The notes: a model not told the origin generated them from the letters alone. Numbered from the stretch's first letter, positions 8,557-17,436 are shown. The stretch is DNA of 64,000 nucleotides from Paraconexibacter antarcticus (GCF_024220175.1 NZ_CP098502.1:4158514-4222513); one strand, 5' to 3'. A program made the numbers and translations.

Positions 8557-8604
8557 GCCGGACGTCCGCCCGCGATGGCCTGCCATCGCTCGCGGACGTC
8601 CGGC
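8557..8604 (+). terminator. long hairpin, probable transcription terminator
   Basis: A 13-bp arm (GCCGGACGTCCGC) and an 8-bp arm (GCGATGGC) pair with their complements across a 2x2 internal loop and a 2-nt tip. This gives a near-perfect 48-nt hairpin nine bases after the hydrolase stop. There is no U-tract, as is common in high-GC actinomycetes. Confidence 0.6.
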
Positions 8605-8662
8605 GGCCCGCGTGCCGGTCCATGCGCACTTCCGGCGGCCCGGGGAAACGTAGACTCCGCAC

Positions 8663-9301
8663 GTGCCAGCCGCCAGCCGCGCCACCGGGCGCTCCCGGGA
8701 CGATCGACGCCGCAGCATCACCGACGCGCTCCTCGTCGAGGTCGAGCAGATCCTCGCGGCGGGCGAGACCTACGCGGAGATCAGCGTCGAGCGTCTCATC
8801 ACCGCGATCAACATCTCGCGGTCGACGTTCTACGTGTATTTCGAGGACAAGGGCTCGCTGCTGCTCGCGCTCGCCGAGGACGTCGTCTCCCAGCTCAACA
8901 TCGCCGCACGCGCCTGGTGGGACCTCCCGGCGAACGTCGACCGCGACACGCTCGAGAAGGTCATGCGCGGCATCTTCAAGACCTACCGCCGGCATGCGTA
9001 CATCTGGTCGGCGCTCGTCGACGGCGCCGCGTACGACCCGCGCGTCCGGGCGTCCTTCCGCCAGGTCGCCGACGGCTCGATCGCGGGGCTCGAGCAGCAC
9101 ATCCGCCACGGGCAGAAGGCCGGCACGATCCGGGCGGAGCTCGACCCGCACCGGACGGCCGCGTGGCTCACCTGGATGACCGAGCGCGGCCTGCACCAGC
9201 TCGCGTCCGACGCGAAGCCGGCCGAGATGGCGCGGCTCGCGAAGGCGCAGACGGCGATCGTCTGGCACACGCTCTACGACGGGGTCGGCGCCGGCGCCTG
9301 A
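8663..9301 (+). CDS. TetR/AcrR family transcriptional regulator
   Basis: This is a 212-residue regulator with a GTG start. The N-terminal helix-turn-helix (ERLITAINISRSTFYVYFEDKGSLLLALAEDV) lies roughly at residues 32-65. It is followed by an all-helical ligand domain with AWWDLPANVDRDTL and a C-terminal segment LTWMTERGLHQLAS typical of actinobacterial TetR regulators of lipid or steroid catabolism. No palindromic operator is obvious directly upstream. It may control the adjacent hydrolase or the distal catabolic genes; this is unproven. Confidence 0.87.
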   Translation: MPAASRATGRSRDDRRRSITDALLVEVEQILAAGETYAEISVERLITAINISRSTFYVYFEDKGSLLLALAEDVVSQLNIAARAWWDLPANVDRDTLEKVMRGIFKTYRRHAYIWSALVDGAAYDPRVRASFRQVADGSIAGLEQHIRHGQKAGTIRAELDPHRTAAWLTWMTERGLHQLASDAKPAEMARLAKAQTAIVWHTLYDGVGAGA

Positions 9302-9325
9302 CCCGCCGGGCCGCGCGGACACGGG

Positions 9326-10552
9326 TCAGGCGGCGCCGAGGACGTCCACCACCGCCAGCGCCGCGTCGAGCTCGCGACCCCGCGTCGCGACGTCGTGCCC
9401 GAGCAGCTCGTGCACCCGCTGCAGCCGTCGCGCGACCGTGTTGCGGTGGACGCCGAGGACGTGCGCGGTGCGCGTGCGGTCGTGCCCGGCGGCGAGGTAG
9501 GCGGTGAGGGTCGCGCGGAGCGTGGCCATCGCCGGCGTCCGTGCCGCGAGGCCGCCGAGCTCGTCGGCGGCGAAGGCCGACGCCGCGTCCGGGTCGCGCG
9601 TGAGGAGCGCTGCGAGCGCGACGTCGCCGTAGTGCGTCAGGCGGCGCGCCTGGTCGCGCCGGGCGACGGCGCGGGCGAGGCCGGCCTGCCGCCGGGTCCG
9701 CGCGAAGCCCTCCGGCCCCGCGGCGGGCGCGCCGACGGCGACCTGCGCGGCGAGCGGCTCGAGCGCCGTGACGACCGACGCCCAGCGCGGCTCGGCGGCC
9801 GTGCCCGGGTCGCCCTCCCCGCCGGCGTGCAGCCACGCCACCGCGAGCTCGCCCTCGCTGAGCAGGAGGGGCCGCGGCGCGGCGGCGTCGGCGAGTGCGG
9901 CCGCGAGGGCCTCGCGCAGCGCGTCGGGCCCGCCCGCCGTGGCGTCCTCGCCGGCGCCGGGCGGCCGCCACGCGAGGACGGCCCGGTGCGTCACGCCGCG
10001 CAGCCGGTGGCCGAGCGTGAGCTCCGCGGCGTCGAGGTCGACACGCGCGCCGGTCAGCAGCGCGCGGATCGTCGCGTCCCGCCGGACGTACGTCGCCCGC
10101 AGGAGCGCCTCGCGCTCACGCTCGAACTCGGCGGTCACGTCGCTCATCGCCGCGTCGGCGAACGCGAAGGAGAGGACGCCGAGGCGGACGATCGCGTCGG
10201 CGGCGTCCGGGACGCGGTGGGCGTCGGCGAGCTCGGCGGCCCGCGTGAACATCGCCGCCTGCCCGACGCGGTAGGAGCGCAGGAGGGCGGCGAGCGAGAC
10301 CCCCGCCCGCGCCGCGCGGCGCCCGTAGGCGAGCGACTGCGGCGGCGTGACGAACCCGTCCTCGAGCCCGAGGCGCAGCACGCGCGCGAACTCGCGGAGG
10401 ATCGATTCGGTGCCGAGGGTCGCGGCGACCTCGACCTCCGGGTCGACGGCGAGCTCCGGGATGTCCGCGCGGATCCGGGCCATGACGAGCGCCGAGTACG
10501 TGGTCAGCGCGACGTCGAGATCGTCCGCGAGCAGCTGTTCCAGGGTTCGCAC
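9326..10552 (-). CDS. PucR/CdaR-type helix-turn-helix transcriptional regulator
   Basis: The 408-residue regulator has a GTG start (VRTLEQLLADDLDV). The N-terminal ~170 residues are a helical sensor with RsbT-co-antagonist-like features, and the middle is a GGDEF-like CdaR region. The C-terminal PucR helix-turn-helix (LTAYLAAGHDRTRTAHVLGVHRNTVARRLQRV) is near residues 340-380. The open frame continues far upstream, but only the part after 10552 looks like this family. The start lies directly beside an inverted repeat, GGTGCA-N3-TGCACC. It diverges from a Baeyer-Villiger-type monooxygenase gene, which it likely activates in response to a substrate. Confidence 0.85.
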   Translation of the reverse strand: MRTLEQLLADDLDVALTTYSALVMARIRADIPELAVDPEVEVAATLGTESILREFARVLRLGLEDGFVTPPQSLAYGRRAARAGVSLAALLRSYRVGQAAMFTRAAELADAHRVPDAADAIVRLGVLSFAFADAAMSDVTAEFEREREALLRATYVRRDATIRALLTGARVDLDAAELTLGHRLRGVTHRAVLAWRPPGAGEDATAGGPDALREALAAALADAAAPRPLLLSEGELAVAWLHAGGEGDPGTAAEPRWASVVTALEPLAAQVAVGAPAAGPEGFARTRRQAGLARAVARRDQARRLTHYGDVALAALLTRDPDAASAFAADELGGLAARTPAMATLRATLTAYLAAGHDRTRTAHVLGVHRNTVARRLQRVHELLGHDVATRGRELDAALAVVDVLGAA

Positions 10553-10615
10553 GGTGCAGATTGCACCACAAGAGCCGCGTGAGGGAGCAGATCCCACCTT
10601 TCCGTGGTGCACCAC
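10553..10615. promoter_or_regulatory. two TGCACC inverted-repeat operators in divergent promoter region
   Basis: GGTGCA-GAT-TGCACC at 10553-10567 and the perfect palindrome GTGGTGCACCAC at 10604-10615 share the half-site GGTGCA. They bracket the divergent region between the PucR regulator and the monooxygenase. The first abuts the regulator's GTG start, which suggests autoregulation. Confidence 0.55.
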
Positions 10616-10633
10616 GCCCGCGATGCTGGACCC

Positions 10634-12154
10634 ATGAGCCCCTCCGCCACCCCGTCCCCCTCGGTCGCGATCGTCGGCGCGGGCTTCGGCGGCCTCGCCG
10701 CGGCCATCGAGCTCAAGCGCCACGGCATCGAGCGCTTCACGGTGCTCGAGCGCTCCGACCGCGTGGGCGGCGTCTGGCAGGCGAACAGCTATCCGGGCGC
10801 GGCCTGCGACGTGCCGTCCGTCATCTACCAGTTCTCCTTCGCGCTGAAGCCCGACTGGTCGCGCCGCTTCGGCACCCAGGCGGAGATCCGCGCCTACCTC
10901 GAGCAGGTGGCCGAGGAGTTCGGGATCCTCCCCCACGTCCGCTTCGGCACCGAGGTCACCGCCGCCGCGTTCGACGAGGAGGCCGGCCGCTGGGACGTCA
11001 CGACGGCCGACGGCGAGACGACCGCGTACGACGTCCTCATCGGCGCGACCGGTCAGCTCTCCCGCCCCAAGGTCCCCGACGTCCCCGGCCGCGAGACGTT
11101 CGCGGGCGCGCAGTTCCACTCGGCCGAGTGGGACCACTCGGTCGACCTCGCCGGCAGGCGCGTCGCGGTGGTCGGCGGCGGCGCCAGCGCGATCCAGGTC
11201 GTGCCCGCCATCGCGGACACCGCCGCGCACGTCACCGTCGTGCAGCGGTCGCCCTCGTGGGTCGTGAACAAGTGGGACTGGACGCCCGGGCGCGTCGAGC
11301 GCGCGCTCATGCGGTCCCCGCGGGCCCAGCGGCTCTACCACAACGCGATGTGGCTCTGGTTCGAGTCGCGGTACCCCGTCGTCAAGCGGTCGATGCGGCC
11401 CCTCGTGTGGGCCTGGGAGCAGGAGCGCAAGCGGACGATCCGGCGCACGCTGCGGGACCCGGCGAAGGTCGCCGCGGCGATCCCGGACTACCAGATGGGC
11501 TGCAACCGCCTGCTGCTCTCCCGGGCCTGGTACCCCACGCTCGCCCGCGAGGACGTCGCCGTCGTCGGCGCCGGGCTGCGGTCGGTCGACGCCGGCGGGC
11601 TCACCTGCGACGACGGGACCCGCGTCGACGCGGACGTCATCGTCTGGTGCACCGGCTTCACCGCGACCGAGTACCTCGCGCCGATCGACCTGCGCGGGGT
11701 CGGCGGGCGCTCGATCCGCGAGGCGTGGGCCGAGGGTCCCGAGGCGTACCTCGGCATGACGACGCCGGGCTTCCCGAACCTCCTCATGAGCTACGGGCCG
11801 AACACGAACTCGCTGACGAACACGATCGTCTACCTCCTCGAGCGGCAGGCGTCGTACATGCGCCAGGCGATCGAGCACCTCGGCGCGCGCGGCGGCGGCA
11901 CGCTCGAGGTCCGCGCCGACGTGCACGACGCGTTCAACGCCGAGATCCAGGACCGCCTCGGGCGCACGACGTTCACGACCGGCTGCCCCGGCTGGTACGC
12001 GACCGAGAGCGGCAAGGTCACGCAGGTGTGGGCCGGCTCCCACGTCGAGTACGGCCGCCGCACGCGGACGTTCGACCCGGCGTGCTTCGTCCACCGCCCG
12101 GCCGCCGCGCAGCGCGACGGGGACACCGGGGCGGCCCTCGCCGCCGCCGGCTGA
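10634..12154 (+). CDS. flavin-containing monooxygenase, Baeyer-Villiger type
   Basis: The 506-residue FAD/NADPH monooxygenase inserts oxygen next to a ketone or oxidises a soft heteroatom. It has an FAD Rossmann motif VAIVGAGFGG (residues 11-20), the loop GGVWQANSYPGAACDVPS, the fingerprint FAGAQFHSAEWDH (FxGxxxHxxxWD), and an NADPH Rossmann motif VAVVGGGASAIQ. The ATG at 10634 is preferred over GTG 10604, which lies inside the palindromic operator. Its position opposite a PucR regulator suggests substrate-induced expression. The substrate cannot be told from sequence; steroid, cyclic or aryl ketones are all possible. Confidence 0.88.
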   Translation: MSPSATPSPSVAIVGAGFGGLAAAIELKRHGIERFTVLERSDRVGGVWQANSYPGAACDVPSVIYQFSFALKPDWSRRFGTQAEIRAYLEQVAEEFGILPHVRFGTEVTAAAFDEEAGRWDVTTADGETTAYDVLIGATGQLSRPKVPDVPGRETFAGAQFHSAEWDHSVDLAGRRVAVVGGGASAIQVVPAIADTAAHVTVVQRSPSWVVNKWDWTPGRVERALMRSPRAQRLYHNAMWLWFESRYPVVKRSMRPLVWAWEQERKRTIRRTLRDPAKVAAAIPDYQMGCNRLLLSRAWYPTLAREDVAVVGAGLRSVDAGGLTCDDGTRVDADVIVWCTGFTATEYLAPIDLRGVGGRSIREAWAEGPEAYLGMTTPGFPNLLMSYGPNTNSLTNTIVYLLERQASYMRQAIEHLGARGGGTLEVRADVHDAFNAEIQDRLGRTTFTTGCPGWYATESGKVTQVWAGSHVEYGRRTRTFDPACFVHRPAAAQRDGDTGAALAAAG

Positions 12155-12256
12155 TCGGCCCCGCTCGCTCGTCGTCTCCGTGCACGGCACCGCGCCGGCG
12201 GACGCAACGGCCGAGCTCCCCGAGTCGGCGGTCCAGCCGGTTCCCGATCGGCGCCG

Positions 12257-13222
12257 TCAGGTCGCGGGGTGGGCGGCGAACGCGGCGCGCCCGAGCTCCG
12301 GATCCACGCCGTAGGCCTCGGCGAGCCGCTCGTGGACGACGGGCCACAGCTCGAGCGACCCGGCCTCGGCGAGGGCGACCCCCGCGAGCCGCGCGTCGAA
12401 GCGGGCGAGGCAGCGGTCCCAGCCGGCGGCGGTGCGGGCCGCGACCTCGCGCTCGGCGAACCGGTGCGTGAAGACGAGACGGCAGCCGACGGGGTGCGCC
12501 GTGAGCTCGAAGCGCAGCGCCTCGCCGGACCACGTCGCCTCGAGCGTCCGCGGCGCGTCGGCGCGGACCACCGTGAGCGCGTGGGCGCCGCCGGGGAACC
12601 AGTGCGCGAGGTCATCCGGCTCGGTGAGCATCGCCCACACCCGCTCGGGCGGGGCGGGCAGCAGCCGCTCGATGCGCAGCTGCGGCGGTGGCCCGTCGTG
12701 CAGCTCCGGGTCACGGAAGGCGAGGCCCGCGACGAACGCGCGGCCGCGCGCGGGATCCTCGCCGCTCAGCGCGGCGTGCGCCTCGTGGTAGACGCCGACC
12801 GCGCCGTGCGCGTCCTCCTCCGACAGCGGGGCCCCGCCGAGCGCCGCACCGAGGCGGTCGAGGTACGTCTCCCAGCCGGCCGACGTCTGCGCGACCGGCG
12901 TGCCGTCGTCGAGGACATGGACGAAGACGAGCCGCGTCCCGTCACCGTCGGGCTCGACGTCGAAGGAGAAGCGGGCCGTCCCCCACGTCCAGGCGATGTG
13001 CCGCGGCGGGTCGAGCGCAACGATCTCGCCCGAGCCGCCGAAGCCGGACAGCCTCTCGCCGAGCGCCGGCGTCCACGTCGGCGGCGCGACGAACCACTGC
13101 GCGAGCTCGGCGGGCTCGGTCACCGCGCGCCAGACGCGCTCGGGGGCGTGGCGCAGGCGGCGCTCGAAGCGCAGCGCGGGGCGTCCGTCGACGGTGGTCG
13201 CGATGCCGGTCGTCAGGCTCAT
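12257..13222 (-). CDS. tandem SRPBCC (AHSA1/START-like) domain protein
   Basis: The 321-residue protein has two SRPBCC/AHSA1 ligand-binding domains in a row. The first spans roughly residues 10-140 (FERRLRHAPERVWRAVTEPAELAQWFV) and the second 170-300 (IERLLPAPPERVWAMLTEPDDLAHWFP). The APERVW and WF elements repeat, indicating internal duplication. Such proteins bind small hydrophobic ligands. Its start overlaps the stop of the ArsR regulator by 4 nt (ATGA), a common ArsR-AHSA1 arrangement. The biochemical role is unknown. Confidence 0.82.
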   Translation of the reverse strand: MSLTTGIATTVDGRPALRFERRLRHAPERVWRAVTEPAELAQWFVAPPTWTPALGERLSGFGGSGEIVALDPPRHIAWTWGTARFSFDVEPDGDGTRLVFVHVLDDGTPVAQTSAGWETYLDRLGAALGGAPLSEEDAHGAVGVYHEAHAALSGEDPARGRAFVAGLAFRDPELHDGPPPQLRIERLLPAPPERVWAMLTEPDDLAHWFPGGAHALTVVRADAPRTLEATWSGEALRFELTAHPVGCRLVFTHRFAEREVAARTAAGWDRCLARFDARLAGVALAEAGSLELWPVVHERLAEAYGVDPELGRAAFAAHPAT

Positions 13223-13524
13223 TCCGGGTGCTCCTCGAGATGGCGCTGCAGGACGTCCAGCCGGGCGGACCACGCGGCCCGGTAGGGCTCGAGCCACGCG
13301 TCGACCTCGGCAAGCGGGGCCGGGCTCAGCGCGTAACGCCGCACCCGTCCTTCCGGCCGGACGGTGACGAGGCCCGCGTCGCGGAGCACCCGCAGGTGCT
13401 TCGAGACCCCCGGCTGGCTGATGTCGAGCCGGGCGACGAGCTCGCCGACCGACCGCTCGCCTCCGCGCAGGAGGTCGAGGATGTCGCGACGGTGGGGCTC
13501 GGCGAGCGCGGCGTAGGCCGACAT
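13219..13524 (-). CDS. ArsR-family winged-helix regulator
   Basis: The 101-residue winged-helix protein contains LAEPHRRDILDLLRGGERSVGELVARL followed by the recognition segment ISQPGVSKHLRVLRDAGLV and a short wing. It has no metal-binding CxC motif, so it is the non-metal ArsR subtype paired with AHSA1 proteins. It is co-translated with the tandem SRPBCC gene. AT-rich inverted repeats directly upstream are likely its operators, and would also cover the divergent thiolase promoter. Confidence 0.88.
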   Translation of the reverse strand: MSAYAALAEPHRRDILDLLRGGERSVGELVARLDISQPGVSKHLRVLRDAGLVTVRPEGRVRRYALSPAPLAEVDAWLEPYRAAWSARLDVLQRHLEEHPE

Positions 13525-13531
13525 GCGTCAA

Positions 13532-13602
13532 ATATAACTCACCGGCTATATGGCGCGACGAGCCCGGACGCGCTTGTTATAAGTCACGCGACTGGTATAT
13601 AA
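13532..13602. promoter_or_regulatory. paired AT-rich inverted repeats, ArsR operator candidates
   Basis: ATATAACTCACCGGCTATAT (13532-13551) and a second imperfect repeat at 13577-13602, with arms TTATAAGTC and GACTGGTATATAA, lie in the 85-nt divergent region. They stand out as AT-rich in a GC-rich background, and the second ends 8 nt before the thiolase ATG. ArsR regulators commonly bind such sequences. Confidence 0.55.
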
Positions 13603-13609
13603 GTTCGCC

Positions 13610-14812
13610 ATGGCCCGCCCCAGCGCACCCGTCTACGTCGTCGGCGTCGGCATGACCCCGTTCGTGAAACCGGGTCAGGAGGGCGCGGCCGACTATCCCG
13701 AGCTCGCCCGCATCGCGGGGACGCGGGCCCTTGAGGACGCCGGCGTCGCCTACGACGAGGTCGAGCAGGCCTACGTCGGCTACGTCTACGGCGAATCGAC
13801 GTCCGGGCAGCGCGCGGTCTACGAGCTCGGCATGACCGGCATCCCGGTCGTCAACGTCAACAACAACTGCTCGACGGGGTCGACGGCGCTCTTCCTCGCC
13901 GCGCAGGCGGTCCGCAGCGGCGCGGTCGACTGCGCGCTCGCCCTCGGCTTCGAGAAGATGAAGCCCGGCTCGCTCGGCTCGACCTACGACGACCGCGAGC
14001 AGCCGATGCTCCGCCACATCGAGCTGCTCGCGCAGATCTCGGAGGTGAAGTTCCCGCCCGCGCCGTGGATGTTCGGCGCGGCCGGGCGCGAGCACATGGC
14101 CGAGCACGGCTCCGAGCCCGTCCACTTCGCGAAGATCGGGTACAAGAACCACAAGCACTCGGTGGACAACCCGTACGCGCAGTTCCAGACCGAGTACACG
14201 CTCGACGACATCCTCGCGTCGAAGGAGATCTACGCGCCGCTGACGAAGCTGCAGTGCTCCCCGACCTCCGACGGCGCCGGTGCGGCGATCCTCGCGAGCG
14301 CGGAGTTCGTCGAGCGCCACGGGCTCGCGGAGCAGGCCGTCGAGATCGTCGGCCAGGCGATGCGGACCGACTTCGAGAGCTCCCTCTCGACCCGTCGCGC
14401 CCGCGACGTCATCGGCTACGACATGAACGTCAAGGCGGCGCAGGCCGTCTACGAGGAGGCCGGCCTCGGGCCCGAGGACTTCCAGGTCATCGAGCTCCAC
14501 GACTGCTTCAGCGCGAACGAGCTGCTGCTCTACGAGGCGCTCGGGCTCTGCGGCGAGGGCGAGGCACCCGCGCTCATCGACGCCGAGGACACGACGTACG
14601 GCGGCCGCTGGGTCGTCAACCCGTCCGGCGGGCTCATCTCGAAGGGCCATCCGCTCGGGGCGACCGGCCTCGCGCAGTGCGCCGAGCTCACCTGGCAGCT
14701 GCGCGGGACCGCCGACAAGCGGCAGGTCGACGGCGTCGAGGCCGCGCTGCAGCACAACATCGGCCTCGGCGGGGCCGTCGTCGTCACCGCCTACCAGCGC
14801 GCCGAGCGCTGA
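13610..14812 (+). CDS. Ltp/SCP-x-type thiolase (lipid-transfer protein)
   Basis: The 400-residue thiolase has the nucleophile loop [12 protein letters not shown] with Cys near 87 and the catalytic His in [14 protein letters not shown] (His near 347). The last loop is QHNIGLGGA, lacking the usual second Cys, as in SCP-x/Ltp-type members. It probably cleaves 3-ketoacyl-CoA or acts as a retro-aldolase with a DUF35 partner. It heads an operon with SRPBCC, MaoC-like and SDR genes that would supply hydration and dehydrogenation steps. Upstream AT-rich repeats suggest control by the divergent ArsR regulator. Confidence 0.88.
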   Translation: MARPSAPVYVVGVGMTPFVKPGQEGAADYPELARIAGTRALEDAGVAYDEVEQAYVGYVYGESTSGQRAVYELGMTGIPVVNVNNNCSTGSTALFLAAQAVRSGAVDCALALGFEKMKPGSLGSTYDDREQPMLRHIELLAQISEVKFPPAPWMFGAAGREHMAEHGSEPVHFAKIGYKNHKHSVDNPYAQFQTEYTLDDILASKEIYAPLTKLQCSPTSDGAGAAILASAEFVERHGLAEQAVEIVGQAMRTDFESSLSTRRARDVIGYDMNVKAAQAVYEEAGLGPEDFQVIELHDCFSANELLLYEALGLCGEGEAPALIDAEDTTYGGRWVVNPSGGLISKGHPLGATGLAQCAELTWQLRGTADKRQVDGVEAALQHNIGLGGAVVVTAYQRAER

Positions 14813-14870
14813 CCCACCCGCCGGTCACCGCCGCACCACCCTCACCACCACCGAGAACGAGGTCACCACC

Positions 14871-15305
14871 ATGGGCAGGATCAACGCGACCGCCAGCTTC
14901 GGCGCCGACCCGGACGCGGTCTGGGCCGTCATCTCCGACCCGGCGTCCTACGAGCAGTGGCTCACGATCCACACGAAGTGGAAGAGCGTCCCCGAGCGCT
15001 TCAGCGAGGGCGCGACCGCGTCGGAGGTCGTGACGATGCTCGGGATGCCGAACACGATCGAGTGGACGGTCCAGCGGTTCGACGCACCGTCCACGCTGAC
15101 GATCGCCGGCACCGGCATGGCCGGGGTGCGGACGACGTTCTCGCTCTCGGTCGCCGGGGACGGGAGCGGCGGCTCGACCGCGCAGATCGACGCCGAGTTC
15201 GAGGGCGCGATGATCACCGGCGCGCTCGGGATGGCCGTCGAGAAGGACGCGAAGGCGAACCTCGACCAGTCGCTCGCGAACATCGCGAAGCTCGTCGCGG
15301 CATGA
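14871..15305 (+). CDS. SRPBCC family protein (polyketide cyclase/dehydrase-like)
   Basis: The 144-residue single SRPBCC domain protein begins MGRINATASFGADPDAVWAVISDPASYEQW, the usual helix-grip opening. It has a typical C-terminal helix (MAVEKDAKANLDQSLANIAKLV). It binds a hydrophobic ligand or acts as an accessory factor. Its stop overlaps the start of the MaoC-like gene (ATGA), so the two are translationally coupled. Weak sequence specificity in this family prevents a more exact role. Confidence 0.8.
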   Translation: MGRINATASFGADPDAVWAVISDPASYEQWLTIHTKWKSVPERFSEGATASEVVTMLGMPNTIEWTVQRFDAPSTLTIAGTGMAGVRTTFSLSVAGDGSGGSTAQIDAEFEGAMITGALGMAVEKDAKANLDQSLANIAKLVAA

Positions 15306-16168
15306 GCACCGAGACACTGCGGTTCAACGAGGCGGGCCTCGGGAAGTGGACCGGCGAGAAGACGTTCGTCGTCGAGGCCGAGCGCCTGCGGGTGTACGCG
15401 GCGGCGACGAACGATCCGATCGCCGCGCACGTCGCCGGTGACGTCGCCGGCCCCGTCTTCGCGATCGTGCCGGTGTTCGACGCGCTGCTCGAGCCCGCGC
15501 TGGACGTCGTCCCGCTGTCGGTCCTCGGGCGCGTCCTCCACGGCGAGCAGGACTTCCGCTTCCACCGCCCCATCCGGCCGGGTGAGACGCTCACGTCGCG
15601 AGCGCGGATGACCGGGTTCGAGGGCCGCCCGAACGGGACGCGCGCCTGCGTGTACCTCGAGACGCGCGACGCCGGCGGCGAGCTCGTGAACGAGCAGTAC
15701 GTCACGTTCTTCATCCGGGGCTTCGACGACGGCCGGGCGCTCGGCGACCTCTCCCCCGCCCACCCGTTCGACGACGCGCTGCGCGACGCGGCGCCCGTCG
15801 CCGACGTCACCCAGCGGATCGACGAGGACCAGACGTTCCGCTACGCGCCGGCGTCAGGCGACCCGATGCCCATCCACCTCGACGAGCAGGTCGCGAAGGA
15901 CTCCGGGCTGCCGGGCATCATCGCGCACGGCTTCTGCGTCCTCGCGTTCACCTCGCACGCGATCCTCGAGCAGCTCGGCGGCAGCGAGACGGCCCGGCTG
16001 AAGCGGCTCGCCGTCCGCTTCGCGAAGCCCGTCCTGCCCGGGCAGGAGATCCGCACCCGGATGTACGCGGCGGGCCGCGACGCCGACGGGGCCGCGACCT
16101 ACGCCTTCGAGACGACGGTCGACGGGGTGCCGGTCCTCCGCGACGGCCTCGCCGTCCTCGCCGACTGA
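15302..16168 (+). CDS. double-hotdog MaoC-like enoyl-CoA hydratase
   Basis: The 288-residue protein has two hotdog domains. The C-terminal domain carries the hydratase-2 signature YAPASGDPMPIHLDEQVAKDSG with Asp and His, then GIIAHGFCVLAF. The N-terminal half is the degenerate substrate-binding repeat (VYAAATNDPIAAHVAGDVAG). It likely hydrates trans-2-enoyl-CoA in the same pathway as the flanking thiolase and SDR. The ATG overlaps the previous stop by 4 nt. Confidence 0.85.
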   Translation: MSTETLRFNEAGLGKWTGEKTFVVEAERLRVYAAATNDPIAAHVAGDVAGPVFAIVPVFDALLEPALDVVPLSVLGRVLHGEQDFRFHRPIRPGETLTSRARMTGFEGRPNGTRACVYLETRDAGGELVNEQYVTFFIRGFDDGRALGDLSPAHPFDDALRDAAPVADVTQRIDEDQTFRYAPASGDPMPIHLDEQVAKDSGLPGIIAHGFCVLAFTSHAILEQLGGSETARLKRLAVRFAKPVLPGQEIRTRMYAAGRDADGAATYAFETTVDGVPVLRDGLAVLAD

Positions 16169-16202
16169 CGACCGACGACCGACCACCACAGGAGATCTGG
16201 AC

Positions 16203-17099
16203 ATGGGAACGCTCGACGGCCGCATCGCGGTCATCACCGGCGCGGGCCGCGGCATCGGCCGCGAGCACGCGCTGCTCTTCGCCCGCGAGGGTGCGCGCGT
16301 CGTCGTCAACGACCTGGGCGGCGCGAACGACGGTTCCGGGACCGACGCGGGCCCCGCGCAGGCGGTCGTCGACGAGATCCGCGCCGCCGGCGGCGAGGCG
16401 GTCGCGCACACTGACGACGTCTCGACGTGGGAGGGCGCGCGGTCGCTCGTCGACTGCGCGACGGACAGCTTCGGCGGGCTCGACGTCGTCGTGAACAACG
16501 CGGGCATCCTCCGCGACGGCTTCGTCGCGTCGATGAGCGAGGCGGACTGGGACGCCGTCGTGCGCGTGCACCTGAAGGGCCACGCCGCCGTGCTGCGCCA
16601 CGCCGCCGGGCACTGGAAGGCGCGCTCGAAGGCCGGCGAGGCCGTGCGCGGCGCGGTCGTCAACACGGCGTCGGCCTCGGGCGTCACGCTGCCGAACGCG
16701 GGCCAGGGGAACTACGGCGCGGCGAAGGCCGGCATCACGGCGCTGACGCTCGTCGCCGCGCAGGAGCTCGAGCGGTACGGGGTGCGGGTGAACGCGATCG
16801 CGCCGGTCGCGCGCACGCGGCTGACCCTCGCCACGCCGGGGATGGGCGCGATCTTCGCGGCGGGGGTGACCGACGCGACGGGCCACGACCTCTTCGACCC
16901 GTCGAACATCTCGCCGCTCGTCGCCTACCTCGCGGCGGCCGACTGCCCGATCACGGGGCAGGTCTTCGCCGTGCAGGGCGGGGCGATCCAGACGCTCGGC
17001 GGGTGGTCGGTCGAGCGGACGATCGAGACCGAGGGGCCGTGGCGGATCGAGGACATCGCGGCGCGGCTGCCGGGCGCGGGAGCGGGCGTCCCGGCCTGA
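16203..17099 (+). CDS. short-chain dehydrogenase/reductase, 3-hydroxyacyl-CoA dehydrogenase type
   Basis: The 298-residue SDR has the cofactor motif TGAGRGIG (residues 12-19), NNAG (98-101) and a catalytic Ser near 157-159 with Tyr171-x3-Lys175 (NYGAAKAG). The insert VNDLGGANDGSGTD is typical of peroxisomal multifunctional-enzyme-2-like 3-hydroxyacyl-CoA dehydrogenases. A GGAGA ribosome site precedes the ATG. With the MaoC hydratase and thiolase upstream it makes a complete hydratase-dehydrogenase-thiolase set. A GC hairpin follows. Confidence 0.87.
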   Translation: MGTLDGRIAVITGAGRGIGREHALLFAREGARVVVNDLGGANDGSGTDAGPAQAVVDEIRAAGGEAVAHTDDVSTWEGARSLVDCATDSFGGLDVVVNNAGILRDGFVASMSEADWDAVVRVHLKGHAAVLRHAAGHWKARSKAGEAVRGAVVNTASASGVTLPNAGQGNYGAAKAGITALTLVAAQELERYGVRVNAIAPVARTRLTLATPGMGAIFAAGVTDATGHDLFDPSNISPLVAYLAAADCPITGQVFAVQGGAIQTLGGWSVERTIETEGPWRIEDIAARLPGAGAGVPA

Positions 17100-17115
17100 G
17101 CGGCGGGCGGGGCCA

Positions 17116-17131
17116 GCCCCGGAGCCGGGGC
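17116..17131 (+). terminator. GC-rich hairpin after SDR operon
   Basis: GCCCCGG-AG-CCGGGGC forms a 7-bp stem 16 nt after the SDR stop. There is no U-tract. The tight 2-nt loop may need to open. Confidence 0.4.
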
Positions 17132-17167
17132 CGGACCGCGCCCACGCCAGGCCCGGACGGGGCCCGC

Positions 17168-17371
17168 TCAGCGCGGCCGGCGGGCGGCCCGGTGGATGCG
17201 ATGACCTTCGCGGGCGACCGTCTCCTCGAGGCGGCGCCCGGCGTCCGCCCCGGCCGCGGTCACGGCCTCGGCCTCGGCCTCGGGGGCGGGCTTCGGCGCG
17301 GCGGTGGGACGCGTCCGCGGGGTGCGCGGCGGTGTCGGGGAAGCGGCGGGCAGGGCGGGCTTACGGGGCAT
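17168..17371 (-). CDS. small Ala/Pro/Arg-rich hypothetical protein
   Basis: This is a 67-residue frame (MPRKPALPAASPTPPRTPRT start) with strong third-position GC, low complexity and a basic charge. No family is recognised. It sits in an otherwise gene-free gap of about 350 nt between the SDR operon and the second monooxygenase. The composition resembles small nucleoid-associated or disordered proteins, but it could be a chance frame. Confidence 0.35.
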   Translation of the reverse strand: MPRKPALPAASPTPPRTPRTRPTAAPKPAPEAEAEAVTAAGADAGRRLEETVAREGHRIHRAARRPR

Positions 17372-17436
17372 GCGGACACCGTCGCGCGCCAACATGAACC
17401 CCACGTAATGCTGGTGCGGATGAACGGTTGCCCGCC

